A stretch of DNA of 64,000 nt from Paramecium sonneborni. Lineage: Eukaryota > Ciliophora > Oligohymenophorea > Peniculida > Parameciidae. The notes beneath the pieces were generated by a model. The model saw nothing but the letters and a program-made list of their open reading frames with translations, was not told where the DNA came from and searched no databases. Numbering within the stretch: position 1 is the first letter of the stretch; the number at the start of each line of letters is the position of its first letter. Location: positions 303,792 to 367,791 of the forward strand of contig CAJJDN010000072.1 in assembly GCA_905182985.1 (NCBI GenBank), written 5' to 3'. Made by a program: the position numbers and the translations under genes. Below are positions 52,335 through 64,000 of this stretch, in pieces.

Positions 52335-54011
52335 TCATATTAATTTAAATCCAATTAAATATCTACTGGATAGAACTTAAGTAAGTTCTTTTGAAGTGCA
52401 TATTTTTTTAATTGTACTACTATTCAATTAATTGTAAATTTCCAACATACATGGTCTAATTTATAAAGTAATATATACTCTATTATGATTTATAAATCTT
52501 TGTTATTGATTTCAATTTCTTTAGTCCATGAATTAAAAAGACCATTATTAATTTATTCTTCTGTAATTTCAAGGGGTTATTCAGTAATATTTGGTAAATT
52601 TAATTTAATTTTGGTTCCTTTTTTAAATTCTTTGTAATCAAAGGCTTCAGGTGGCATATCAAAGATTGGCACAATATTTTGATCTAATATCTATTGCATA
52701 CTAATTTGATTAAGTAGAACAAAAATGGAATCTAATTCTTTGAGAGTAGGAGAATACATTTTAATAATTTTTTATGATTTTTTCTCTCTAATTAAAATTT
52801 AAGAAGGTAAAAAATCAGTTGTATAGTAATTATTATCGAACTTCACAATTTTTCTGATGGATCTCTTTTATAAGATTTGTTCTGGGAATTCATGTTTTTC
52901 TAAAAAATGATTGATTATGAAATACCATTAATAATGAGAATTCCAATTTCTTTATTAATAGGTAATCCAGTTTAAACTTTTATTTATAGTGGATTATCTT
53001 ATAAAACAGTGTTTTGATCAATTTAAATATCTGTTAATGTTGTTTATTATTGTACATCTGGTTCATTTAAATCTTTTAATATAAGGTTATCTTCTGGCTT
53101 AGATTAAATAGATATTTATAATTTTTCAAGATCAAATTATTCTACAAATGATTACATTTCAAAGAAGTTATTCTTAACAATATGATAAAGTTTTAATGGT
53201 GATAGTTCAATAGTTTATATGTGTTAGTATTATTATTAATATAATTGAATGATAGGAAAATAGATTCTAAAGAATCCTTAACCTGATGGATTTTTGATAA
53301 CAATGACTCTTTGACATTCTTCAGTTTCAAATTGATTAATTTTATACTTTAATCTATTCAAACCTTTTTATTTTAAAGCTACAGTATTTCTTTCTAATAA
53401 TTATAGATTTTTTTAAAAGAAATCTAAAGGATCAGAATGAGTATTAAATATAGCTAATGCCATTTAAAAATTTAATTAAAGAGGTTTTGTTGATTTTTTA
53501 TTTACTTCATCTTCAATTTCTCTAATCCACTCTATTTCGAAAGATTTTATTAATGCAAGTATAGGCATCTTTTGATATTTGTAAATTTTCTTAAAATATG
53601 TCTTTTCTTCTTTTGGAATAGATTCAGTGTCTTCTGTATCAGTTAGTTCTGCAATTAGATGTCTATTCAATGGTTATAATCTGGTAGTCGAATGGCCAAA
53701 TTTTTGTGAATAATGAAATTTAGACAAACCTTAAAAACCTCTATCACATGCAGCACCAAAATGTCTTGAACTAAAATCTAAGCTATGGACAAGTCCTTTA
53801 ATAAATAATTTATTATACTTTAGACAACTAATTGTTTTGTATTTGGACTCTATGGTAGAATGGAACTTCTTTAAATAAGAGGTAACAACTTGCTTTCATT
53901 ACGTGCAAATTTGCTTTAAGTATTCCTGAGATAGACTGGTTCAAGTAATTTGTGCTATGTTGTCATAATTTTAGGAAGAATATCAAATTTTGTATGACTA
54001 TTGTTGTTCAT
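52335..54011 (-). CDS. protein of unknown function (534 aa)
   Basis: ATG 54011 (MNNNSHTKFDILPKIMTTQH), introns of 23, 26 and 23 nt, TGA 52337-52335; spliced length divides by three. The third intron near the 3' end joins to a tail ending in SSRYLIGFKLI. An internal ATG at 53463 would give a shorter 359-residue form, but upstream sequence is in frame and looks coding (HFGAACDRGFQGLSKFHYSQ). The C-terminal half contains beta-rich blocks (QRVIVIKNPSGQGFFRIYF; KKGTKIKLNLPNITEQPLEI) that might be immunoglobulin-like or ear-like, but I cannot name the family. The start lies 11 bp after the PI4-kinase stop on the same strand. It is convergent with the kinase gene at 49343 (23-bp spacer). Confidence 0.7.
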
Positions 54012-54022
54012 TAATATAATAA

Positions 54023-56154
54023 TCAAGGAATTATGCCATTTGTCAATTTTTAAAAATCATCATAGTATTTTGTATATCTATTATTGGCACTTTGATCAAC
54101 TATTTTGTGAATATGTTCCTCAAGTTATTGCTCATTTAGGTCTATTTTGAATCTATCTTTAAAACATTTCATATCAAACTTTTCTAAACATGGTAATTCA
54201 TTATCTATTTTCATAGCTTCTAAAATAAAAGCAAACTTATCAATATTTTTTCTTAATTCCAAATATCCTAATAATAATTTACTTTTAAATAATTAAAACA
54301 TCCCACTATCTAATCCATCCAATAATTCTATATATTCTTTAGTTAATTTAAATGGAGCTGATTCAAATTTTATACCTCCAGGAGCTATTGTTAAAATAAA
54401 TCCAAAATCAATATGAATTATATGACCTTAATTATCAATCAAAATATTCCCATTATGTCTATCTTTTATTTAAAATAGATATTATAATAAACTATAAGAA
54501 GTTAAACTTAATATAAAATTAAGTTAAGCTTCTTCAAAATTATCACCAAAAATACTATTAAAGATTTCTCTTAGTGTCATCTAAGGCATAGATTTCTTTA
54601 ATTGATCTAAAGACATAGTATCATTACAAAATTCTAAAATCCCTGAATCAACTGAAGTTATTATTATCTCATATGACTTAACATATAAACCTACTTAACT
54701 TAAGATCTAAAAAATCAAATAAATTTATTACATCTTCTGATACTTTTATAATTTGCATCATCATTTATTCTTATCTTAAATCATCACCTCCTTTTATTAA
54801 TAAACTTCTTAAACAATATGAATTGAATTATCCATAAGGTGATTGAGATTGTATTATCTACTTTTTATCTTCCCATTACTCACTAAATGGTCCACTTTTT
54901 AAATCATTTTAAGTTGATTATATCTATTATGTCTCTTATTATTAAATAATATTCTTTTTATCATTTAATTATTTTTATATCTTTTCAATTATTGCTTTTT
55001 TATTTGGATAATCTTAAATTAATTCTATTTTATACCATTAGCAATTTAATCAAGAAATGTTATTTTATCTAATTCTTTATCACTATGCTTTAATTTTTCT
55101 TCTTGTTTTACCATGTCTTTAAAATCTTTTTCATATAATTATTTATTAGTATAAGATTATATTTGATCAATGCAACTTCTTCTGTGTACTATTTATTCCT
55201 TTTTTAAAGGAGCAAATTGTTAATCAAATCTTTTTTTATTTTAATTGATCATTTATTACCTAGCTAACTAAATAAAAAAACCTACATTAATACCTTATCT
55301 TTTTTATCCTATAAAAAATCTTCAAATACAGTATAATCAAACTGATGCATAACATCGAATTCCAAAAAGGCCTAAGAATCAATTGACAATTATTTTTAAA
55401 GTGTGATAACTTAATGTTCTCGTTCTTCATATTCATCCATATCAACTGTTTCAACTACTAATTTGTATGGTACTCTTTTTTTAGTATTAAATGATATTGC
55501 TTCTGTATCAATTATACGAACAACCATTTATGATCTACCTTTAAATGGTAAAATTATTCCTTTGCAATATTTTATTCCTGGATTATTGCGACGAAAACTT
55601 TCTAAAGCTCTATTCCCTTTTATAAGATTTCTTCTTAAATATAATTATCTTTCATTAAGTGGAACATTCTTAAGATGTAATGATAACACAGTCAAACAAG
55701 TCACAAATCTTTGGATGGAATTTACATAATTTGATCTGCTCTCTTTTTCTTGAAATTAATTTTCTGAAATCTGATTTACCATGGCTTCTTCAATTTTTTA
55801 ATCAAATACAGCTACTCTATTTTCAGTTGTCTGTCTCTCTTTATAAGTATATGCTTCATAAGACCATTTGATCTAGTAATGAGAAATTTGAAAATACTAT
55901 CTCATAAAATGCTATATGTTCTGCACACTTCTTCAATAAATACTCACCAAGTTAAGGCCAATTCTTTCTTGTGAACAGATAGCTAACTTAATAAAATCAA
56001 ATCAATACACCAATCCTGATAAGTATGTACTAGTTTCATCATAATTTAATTAATTTAGTTGTTCTAAAAATTCTTTTAAGGTTGCTTCCTAAACATCCTT
56101 GCAGATTATTTTTCTAAATGATTCGTCTATACTAATCTTATTACTTTAATTCAT
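54023..56154 (-). CDS. phosphatidylinositol 4-kinase, type III beta-like (668 aa)
   Basis: Makes PI4P from phosphatidylinositol. ATG 56154; five introns of 23-26 nt; TGA 54025-54023; spliced length divides by three. The kinase core is clear: LRSLLIKGGDDLRQEQ with the nucleotide-binding region, TSVDSGILEF, the catalytic KDRHNGNILIDNQGHIIHID, GFIL and APGGIKFESAPFKL. The protein ends KLTNGIIP, like the end of PI4K-beta. An N-terminal helical repeat domain (LVYLFTRKNWPQLGEYLLKK) precedes it and corresponds to the lipid kinase unique/helical region. It is shorter than animal PI4KB (about 800 aa). Likely acts at the Golgi or endosomes (known family role). Confidence 0.93.
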
Positions 56155-57469
56155 TAATTTATTTGTGTATAAAAAAATAAACTTATTTTTCACAACTCTT
56201 CTTCGATCTCATTTTATTTTTTTTAATGGGGATCAATGAATAATAAATTAGATGTTTCAGCAATCCAAACTTAACATACAATCCTTAATTTTAAATATAT
56301 AATATATTTAATTTAGCATTCTAAGATTATTTCTAAATATCAATCAAAATAAGTGCATCTGAAAACTGCTATTTTCATTAAATTAAAAGAGATCTTGATC
56401 ATCATCAACATAAATTTACTTATAATTCATAATAAATCTGATCAAATATTGGAAACAAATTAAATATATGCAATCTATTTAGATATGCTTATGTACTTTA
56501 TATTTTAACAGTTATTCTGAGATTAGCTCAATGAAGATATCATCAATTAATAATAAAAAAAGAGTAAAGGAATTCTAATTTCTTGATAGCACTTTACACA
56601 CAAATGATAAATAAAAGATTAAAATATAACTCTTTGACTCTTTTTATCTTAAGTTGTATAATAATATTTAAATCTTAAAGGAATCATAAATTTTGATTAA
56701 GATTTTAGATTTTGTTTTGTAAGCCAGGATGAAATTTTTATATTTGATTATGGAATAAATTAACATATAACGAATAAACATTTAGATCTGAAAATACTAA
56801 AAAAGGTTTATTTATTTGGTTATCCGCTTGTTAATCTTCTATGTAATTAAATAATTGTTGTAATTTACTGGTCAATATCAAATATATGCAATTTTTCATT
56901 AAGCAGCTGAAATTAAAAAATTAATAATGAAATATAGAACTAAAAAGATATTTCTAAAAATGTTATATTTTTCGGATAAGTAAGTTGATACAATAACTAG
57001 TTTATAAAATTAAACCTAAAAATTAGTTAATCTTATGATTTATAGGTTTTGAATTCTGCAAACAATTAATTATTTAAACCTGGTATTTAAAAATAGAGAC
57101 GATAGGTACCATCAACCAATCAAGTATGCTCTTTATATGTATTTTTAATTTCAATATTAAAAATAAGAAGTCTTTTAATTTACCATCTTTTAGAGAGTAT
57201 TAAAGATAAGAAGAGAACTGAAGATTTGAATTTATTAAAATGAACCAGGTTTAATTAAGATTTTAAATAAAGAGAAGTAGATCCTTTAGAATTCAATATA
57301 TAATAATTTCTTTTTTTTTGGAATGTTACATTGAAATTGTAATTTTAAATATCGTAGTCAATAATAATGGAGACTTCTTTCCAGATTGAAACATTTATTG
57401 AATATCTTAAATGGAAGGAAATGAATTTTAATTTATAGAATATTAAAACTAAAATAAATAATTATATTA
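56155..57469. other. gene-poor region with decayed coding remnants
   Basis: Coding-like pieces appear on the plus strand in changing frames, for example RFCFVSQDEIFIFDYGINQH near 56710, then an open stretch with MKYRTKKIFLKMLYFSDKQ near 56930, and NRDDRYHQPIKYALYMYF near 57100. TGA codons and frame shifts interrupt them and no simple intron set repairs them. They may be the wreck of one gene. Further sequence is AT-rich and empty. An ATG at 57368 opens a frame (METSFQIETFIEYLKWKEM) that could be an alternative N-terminus of the next gene. Confidence 0.4.
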
Positions 57470-60093
57470 ATGTATTAATATGAAGATTAAATTGAGGATA
57501 ATGAAGAATTACCACCAATAGTAGAAGAATTAAGTTTGGGCTCTGGAATTCCACAATTTTTTAATCAATAACAACAATAACTGCTTTTATTCTTAGATGC
57601 AAATAATTTAGGTGTGAATGAACATCTAACCATTATAACTGAACCACAAGTCACTATTGAAGAACTGAAAAAGTAATGTAAAAATAAATATACGAAAATT
57701 GATTTTTTTGATGATTGTAATTTCATTTACAAGGGTAGAAAATTGTATACTCATAAAACTTTAAATGAATATAATATAGATAACAATTCAGTTCTAAAAG
57801 TTGAATTTGAGGTTATATTTGGTGGAGGTTGTGATGTGTTTACATTTCTTGAAAGTATTAAGGGCGATGGAGAAAGAATTTAAATAAAAATAAAACATGT
57901 TAACAAAAACAAAGAATATGGGGTAGAGCTGCCTGAAAATATTAGAGTACCAAGAACTTAGAGTAAATTTCTTTTTATTTGTTAGATTGGAAACTCTATA
58001 AAGGTCAGGATTGCATAGAAAACCGATATACCCATTTAAATCATGGTGATACAATAGAAATACACGAGATACATTATGGAGGGTGTTTTCCTTTTTATGC
58101 ACCAATAACTTTAAGTGATAAATCAACGAAGATGATTTTAGAAATAGAAAAAGGTGATAAAATATTATGCTATGATGAAGTATCTAAATAATATAAAACA
58201 TCAACAGTCAAAGATAAAAGAAAAACAGATGATTATTTTGATTTGATAAGAATTGAGACTGAGAATGGAATAATAGATTGTACAGCAGATCATCCATTTT
58301 ATACAGAATTTGGATGGAAGGCATTTGAACCAAATCCTGACTTTCATATATAAAAACTAACAAAAATGGATAAATTATTGAATTAAGAAAATATTTTTAT
58401 TTAAATAGTTTCCATTAATCATTTAGATTAAAAAGCGCAAGTTTATAATCTTATAATGGAACATCCAAATAATTATGTTGTTTTTGGGTTTTTAGCTCAT
58501 AATATGAATAAAATATCTATTAATATTAATGGTTAAATTGAAGAGTTAGAGTTTTTCCCAGATATGCCAATATAATTAATAAAAGCATTAATTTATAAAA
58601 AGAAAGGAATTAAAATTGAAAATTAACAATTATACTTTCATGGAATATTAATGAAAGATGAAAACACAGTTAGAGACTATCAATGTTATCCAATTGAAAA
58701 TGATAGAAAAATGGAAAAAATGGAAAAAATGTGCCCTACTATAGAAGTTTCAACAACAATGTATGAATAATTAGATCTAAAAATTGTTGACAATCCAATA
58801 TAAAAATAATAATAATAATAATAGACTTTTTCAAATGATAAACAAAAAATCATTCCAATAAAAATTATAACATAAAAATCTTCTTATTAGATATTGATAA
58901 ATAAAAAATTAAGTGTAAAAATATTGAAAGATGTTGTTTACACTTTAGAAGATTAATCAAAATAAGGATTTCTTCTTTTGAATGGTTATAATTTAGAATA
59001 AAATATGGATTAAATAAAAATATAGGATTTGAAAATTGAAGCTATTTATTCAATACCTTGTAGTGAAGGAGTAAGTTTAATAAAATTTATGAACTCTATT
59101 AACAGCTTGGAATTAAAATAATTATCAGATTTACAAGAGTCACTTAATTTTTTAAACTTCAATATAGAAGAATTTTTTAATACTACATTAGCTTAAATTA
59201 ACAGTAATTAAGAAAAAAGAAAAATATTTTAGAAATATGAATTACATCACTTAATAGCAATTATATTATGGACATCCAATAAAATCTATAGAAAGTTGAA
59301 TATTGATTTAGGGTGTTAAGATTATGGAAAATGGAAAAAATATTTAAAGTGTTTATTAGACGGATTGAAATATTCAGATTATCACAAAGGGATATGCGGA
59401 AGAGGTTTTAAAAATTATTAAAATACTTAAATTTATTAAAAAGGCAAAGTAGTTTAATGGTGTTAGGTATCATCATTTTCAATTAATAGAAAAGTAGCTG
59501 AAAAATTTAGTAATGAAAAAGGTATGATTTTTTTAGCCTATTTAATAAGTGCAAAGAATATTTCACAATTATCTTTATATCCTCATGAAGATGAAGTTTT
59601 GATACCTCCATTTACAAGTTTTAAAGTTTTAGATGTAGTAATTAATGAAAATTAGCCAATTATCGTTATAATGAAAGAATTTCCATTAGCTAAAACTGTA
59701 AACATAATACTTTGGGTAGATGATAACCCATAAAATAATTATAAACTGGCTCAAGATTTAGAAACTAAAAACCCAAATCTATCAATTATTTTTTGTTAAT
59801 CTACAGATAAAGCAATTAGTATTGTAAAAATGTATAGATGGTTGATATATTTAAAAACATCTTAATTTAAAATTGTAAGCAATATGGTAAGGAAGGAAAA
59901 GGCAAAAATGAATTACTTGGCTGGTGTTTAACTTTTATAACGATTGAACACTAAATTAAATTATAGGAAACAAATTTTGTTTTTTGTTACTGATGAAAAT
60001 TATTCTAAACAATCCTTAGAGTAAAATGACTTAAAGAACTATATAGTAACTAATTAGGTTTCAGTTCTAGATAAGTTTGTTAATTTGAAATGA
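57470..60093 (+). CDS. BUBL-type ubiquitin-like/intein-like protein with ADP-ribosyltransferase and receiver-like domains (866 aa)
   Basis: ATG 57470, one 23-nt intron at 57963-57985, TGA 60091-60093. Order of parts: acidic N-terminus; ubiquitin-like UBL1 (about 38-120) ending GGG; UBL2 (about 122-197) ending HYGG; a Hint (intein/Hedgehog-type) domain 198-337 that starts with C198, has the block-B motif CTADHPFY (TxxH) and ends FGFLAHN; UBL3 (338-413); UBL4 (about 448-525); an ADP-ribosyltransferase-like domain with GRGF (636-639), SSFS (660-663) and EDE (699-701), the arrangement of R/H-S-E enzymes; and a receiver-like end with ILWVDDNP (D743). The Hint/UBL order is that of ciliate BUBL loci, where the Hint domain cleaves the chain next to ubiquitin-like units. 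Coupling to ADP-ribosylation of the released unit is inference. The start could lie further upstream. Confidence 0.85.
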
Positions 60094-60547
60094 TAAATTT
60101 ATGATACATTTTATTGTTATCAATAAATAATTTTATTGTTGAATTAATTTAGTAGGAATTTTCACATGTTTTAGATAAATTACAATAATGATAAATATAT
60201 AAGATTAGTGAGTTATAAAAATAATATTTAATAAACTGTAAAATTGATTAAATACTTTGTATTGGACAGACTGATAAAATTTGAAGCTTTTTATATGTAA
60301 AATAATATTATTAATATATTAATAATATTTTTATAGATTTATAATCTCTGTGTGATGATTAAGATTCAAAAGTTAAATATCAAAATAAATTGTTTAATTC
60401 TATTTTGTTCTAATATAAAAATTGATTGATTAAATCTTTTTGTAAGAATAGGTTTTAGTAATTGTTCTTAATATTATGCTTTATAATTTTAATATTGTTT
60501 ATTTGTGTTTTTCTCTATTAAAATTAGTGAAATAATTTATTAATTTG
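60094..60547. other. intergenic region with a perfect AT palindrome
   Basis: No gene seen. A perfect 26-bp palindrome made only of A and T lies at 60304-60329; in such AT-rich DNA it may be chance, or it may form a hairpin downstream of the BUBL-type gene. Confidence 0.5.
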
Positions 60548-62532
60548 ATGTCAAAAAAGAAGTTGGATCGTTTGGATGCTGGCTAATGTTCTACTGATCG
60601 TAGTCATCATAAAAATAATAACAGCACTGATCTGAATTTTGTATAATATTGATATTCTATTATTGTAGACTCTTCATTAGAGATTGAATAGCAATGTTGA
60701 TGAGTAACTACAATCAAAAATTATACTCTTTTCTAAATTCAAATAAAAAGAAATCAATATTGTTAATGATTCTATATAAGGAATGGCTAAAACATTATCT
60801 AAAGTCTCATTCAATGAAATTCAGCATAATTAATTATAAAGAGAATATGAGAAAATAAAAACAGAATTAGCTTAATTTAGAGCATAATAAATTAAATTAT
60901 ATTCCACTATCACTCAATTACAAAAGGATAATTAAATACTTATAGAAAAATTAAAGTTTTATGATGAAGAAAAACTTAATTTATAAAGAAGATTATAAAT
61001 TGAATAAAAGTAAAATGAAGAATTAAATAAAAAACTTAAAAGATCTGAACAAAGAATTTAAATTATATTAGAATCTAATATAATCTTCTAAAAAGATTAA
61101 ATTAAAATGACACTTTTAGATACTCTACATGAAAATGAACAATATAAAATGGAAGCTATATCAAAATAAAAGGATTTATAAAAGTATTAATTTATTAATC
61201 TTAGACTCTAAATTAATAATAATAATCTTAATCATAAATTAAATAGACTTACTAATAGAATTGTTTCAGTTTAGAGACATTAAACAGAATCTGAATTTAT
61301 TGATCAAGATAAAATGGTTATAACTTTTACAGATATTCCAACCAATTTTATATTTAGACACATCTTTTAAAATATTGAATGTAAATAATTTATTTCTACA
61401 TCTCTTGAATAAACACCTGAATAATTTGGTTCACATTTTAATCTTATACCTTAGGATTAAAAGAGAATACATTTAATTTGGCTATTTAATCATATGGTTA
61501 ATTATCGTGAATTCAGTTAACAACATAATAATTTTATAATTAAATTAACTGAATTAATTATCATTAAGTATTTTTAAATTGTTAAATTAACATTAGAAAT
61601 TATTCAGATTTATATTCATTTATATAAAACTTAAGTTAATTCTTAAAAGTATAAAGAATAACACTTTGGCTTAGAGATTATTGGACTGGTTTTTTTGAAA
61701 CAGTGTAAGAAGGTCAATCATAAAAAATAATTTGTTCAAAAGGAGCATTCAAAGATTGTTTAGAATAAAAAGAAGCTGTAAATAGTAATTTAATTATATT
61801 ATATGAATAGAACTCACTGCTTAAAGACATCTATTATATTAAGATAGTAAAGGAGATGATTTTTATTAGGAAAATACTTATCTATATCCTTTAAATACAG
61901 AAACTGTGTTACCTGCTGGTCTTTTAGAAGTATATTAACCTACATAAAATAACTCTTATTCAGATGTCTAATACTTTATTTCTCTTTTAGGTACTTTTGT
62001 TAAAATTGTTGTATCTAAAATTGAAAATGATATTGTTATCTAAGATTTATGCAAATAAAAAGATATTCTTCTAACTTAGTTTTTATGTTTAATGAAAGCT
62101 GATAATAAATTGCAATTTACCAATTTAGTAAAATAAATGCAATCTAAATTATTACAAATATCTACCTGTGAAATTATATTTATTGAAAATAATTAGATGT
62201 TTAAATATGGTCACCAAGGTTTATAATCAATTAATTGTATTGCTGGAGTCTGTGGTCTTATTGCTTAAGAGAAAAAACCTGCTTTCTTCTCTAACCTTAC
62301 TAAATAAGTACATTTTAATTAATTAATTGACATGTATACACTTGCTCCAGTATATATTTATCCTATCTTAAATAATGATCAATGTTAGGCTGTTATTGAA
62401 TTAACTTTGACTAATAAATAAATTGATCGTCATCGCTTTAGAGATCCATTAACCAGTTTAAATTAATAATCTAATTAAGCTAGAATTTTCTGTGAATGTG
62501 TATAAACAGCATATCTATGCAAATTTTATTGA
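60548..62532 (+). CDS. coiled-coil protein with C-terminal GAF-like domain (633 aa)
   Basis: ATG 60548 (MSKKKLDRLDAGQCSTDRSH), introns of 28, 29 and 26 nt, TGA 62530-62532; the spliced length divides by three. Residues about 60-230 are a long coiled coil rich in Gln, Lys and Glu (LQREYEKIKTELAQFRAQQI). A globular middle region follows with WLRDYWTGFFETVQEGQSQK and LPAGLLEVYQ. Residues about 440-610 resemble a GAF domain: ISTCEIIFIENNQMFKYGHQ, CIAGVCGLIAQEKKPAFFSN, then YTLAPVYIYPI and QAVIELTLTNK, i.e. the IAG.A....P..I.D...P.....G.ieL pattern. GAF domains bind small molecules such as cyclic nucleotides; ligand unknown. Similar coiled-coil/GAF proteins are numerous in ciliates. Confidence 0.8.
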
Positions 62533-62997
62533 ATAAATTGATTAAATTTTTATTATTCACTTTAATTTATAAAAAAGATCTATAAATAATCTTTTCATAC
62601 TTTACTACTAAATACTTCAGAAATATTTTAATTTTACATTAATTAAATATTCAAAATAATCTTTATAAAAATATAACAATATAAAAATCACTTAATTCTT
62701 CTTTAAAGAAGGAATAAAATTAATTTATTAATGCTATTTAATAAAATTATATTTATATAATCTAAATACTTAAATTTATTGTTTTGATAAATATTTATAA
62801 AATATAATTAAAATCTTTTAGTAAATTCTATAAGTATTTATTTTAGAGTGATATTTATTCATAATTTCTCTTTTTAGAGATTTTTTGATGCACAATATTT
62901 TTTAATTAATATCATTAATGAAAACTAGGCTCTGAAATATTGATTAAATATGATATATAATTAAAATTAAACTAGTTTCACTTAATTATGGATCTAG
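62533..62997. other. AT-rich intergenic region
   Basis: No coding frame, RNA gene or repeat seen. It holds the upstream region of the membrane protein gene that follows. Confidence 0.6.
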
Positions 62998-64000
62998 ATG
63001 ATGATTATTTAAAAGCATCATTCAATTACATCTAAATGGTTATCATTACTTATGTAATTAATTATGCTAATGCAACCTCTTTTTATGATAATTGAAAATG
63101 GATTAGAAGAGTGGAGTCCTGATTATTCTATTGTTCATCTAATAACTTTATTAATATTTAGATAAGATGTACTTCTTTTAGATTATGACATTACTTTTAC
63201 AAGAATATACTTAGTCGTTTTGGTAATTTTCACAATTCAAAAAGTGTGGTAATTTACTATAACATTTATGCTTTATCGGATTAAGGATCGTGAACAATAA
63301 TTTTAGAAAGTAGAAGAATGCTCCTATTTTAGAATTACAATAATAATATTAGCAATATATACATAATTTGCAAATACAATTTTGCATTTATTATTTTCAA
63401 CCCTTTGTATAATAAGTTTTACAGCTTGTATTAAAAATGGTTAGGAATATGTTCATCTTATTTTATCTTTACTTACATATATCTTCTGGTAGGTTGATTA
63501 TTTAATAACATATACAATATCCAGTACATCTCTAACTTTTAAGCATAATTATTTAGATATATCATAAACTACAATATTAACTTATTTAACCTATCTTATT
63601 TAGTAATTATAAATCATAATTTTTTGTATTTTACTTAATAAAAATAATGTTAAACTCACCAATATTGTATTATTATTATTAGACATATTATCTTAAATAA
63701 TGAATCAATTATTATTTTAAACTTATATATATAAAGAGTCAAGATAATTAATATATTTTATTTCCTCACTAAAATTTGTTTTGTGTTTTTATTTTTTTGG
63801 AAAATCATTTAATCAAAATGAAATGTTTGAAAATTTAATTATTCCATTGTTGTTGTTACCTTTAGTTTATTATGGATTAATGACATTAGATAGTAAAATT
63901 CATTATGAAGCCTTTGCTAATATGTTTAAAGAAGAACCAGATTTAAATAAGTTAGTCTATTAATTAAAACTTATTTTAAATTAATGTGATTTAGAAAAAT
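62998..64000 (+). CDS. polytopic membrane protein, N-terminal part (runs off the window)
   Basis: An open frame from ATG 62998 (MMIIQKHHSITSKWLSLLMQ) to the right edge, at least 334 residues. It contains about eight or more hydrophobic helices (YLVVLVIFTIQKVW, SLLTYIFWQ, QQLQIIIFCILLN, NLIIPLLLLPLVYYGLMTL), then a more polar segment (FANMFKEEPDLNKLVYQLK). An ATG ten bases upstream in another frame opens only 25 codons. No transporter or channel signature is seen in this portion; large ciliate membrane proteins often begin like this and carry their recognisable domains later. The remainder lies outside the window. Confidence 0.65.

Noticed and set aside
57979..58191. Separate 70-residue protein starting in the intron before the Hint domain
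   Set aside because: It is the middle of the BUBL-type gene; the beginning lies inside the 23-nt intron and the end is a TAA that encodes Gln.
60304..60329. Perfect 26-bp palindrome as a terminator or origin
   Set aside because: It consists only of A and T in a very AT-rich spacer, so chance formation is plausible and no further signal accompanies it.

Overview
The window looks like macronuclear DNA from a ciliate of the genus Paramecium. Three things support this. (1) Base composition is very AT-rich. (2) Long reading frames appear only if TAA and TAG are read as glutamine and TGA is the sole stop; conserved proteins such as alternative oxidase, U1-70K, a MAP kinase and a PI4-kinase read cleanly this way. 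(3) Most genes are cut by tiny GT...AG introns, mostly 21-35 nt, whose removal restores the conserved frame. Genes are packed 11-60 bp apart on both strands. All gene models below were built by hand in this code; start codons and intron ends are predictions.

Region 1 (1-7.6 kb): a small unknown protein, a CaMK-like kinase, a decayed gene, a coiled-coil protein and a 1007-aa protein that ends in a zinc-cluster plus helical C-terminal module.

Region 2 (7.7-20 kb) is a duplication zone. It holds a frameshifted ULK-like kinase, a B-box-like protein, broken copies of the zinc/C-terminal module, a fragment of a kelch-RING gene and a two-pass membrane protein. Two single-N gaps (13457 and 17696) are each flanked by an exact direct duplication (800 and 1252 bp), most simply two pairs of overlapping contigs that were never merged. 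A roughly 3-kb segment (8453-11587) recurs inverted at 37048-40034.

Region 3 (20-35 kb) is ordinary and dense: kelch-RING protein, U1-70K, a complex I assembly or subunit protein, alternative oxidase, serine carboxypeptidase, a Myb-like protein, a 1116-aa unknown, a pseudokinase, and an IMPACT-like protein with an added membrane tail.

Region 4 (35-40 kb): a secreted cysteine-rich protein, then the second copy of the duplicated zone with two apparently intact B-box/C-terminal-domain genes.

Region 5 (40-56 kb): a VHS/adaptin-ear trafficking protein, a P5-type ATPase, an RRM protein, a TEY-type MAP kinase, a kinase-LRR-zinc-finger protein, an unknown protein and a PI4-kinase.

Region 6 (56-64 kb): a decayed stretch, then the most striking gene of the window (57470-60093). 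It encodes ubiquitin-like repeats with an embedded intein/Hedgehog-like autoprocessing domain (BUBL architecture), followed by an ADP-ribosyltransferase-like domain and a receiver-like domain. A coiled-coil/GAF-like protein and the start of a polytopic membrane protein close the window.

I saw no rRNA, tRNA, CRISPR array, transposase gene or telomeric repeat.
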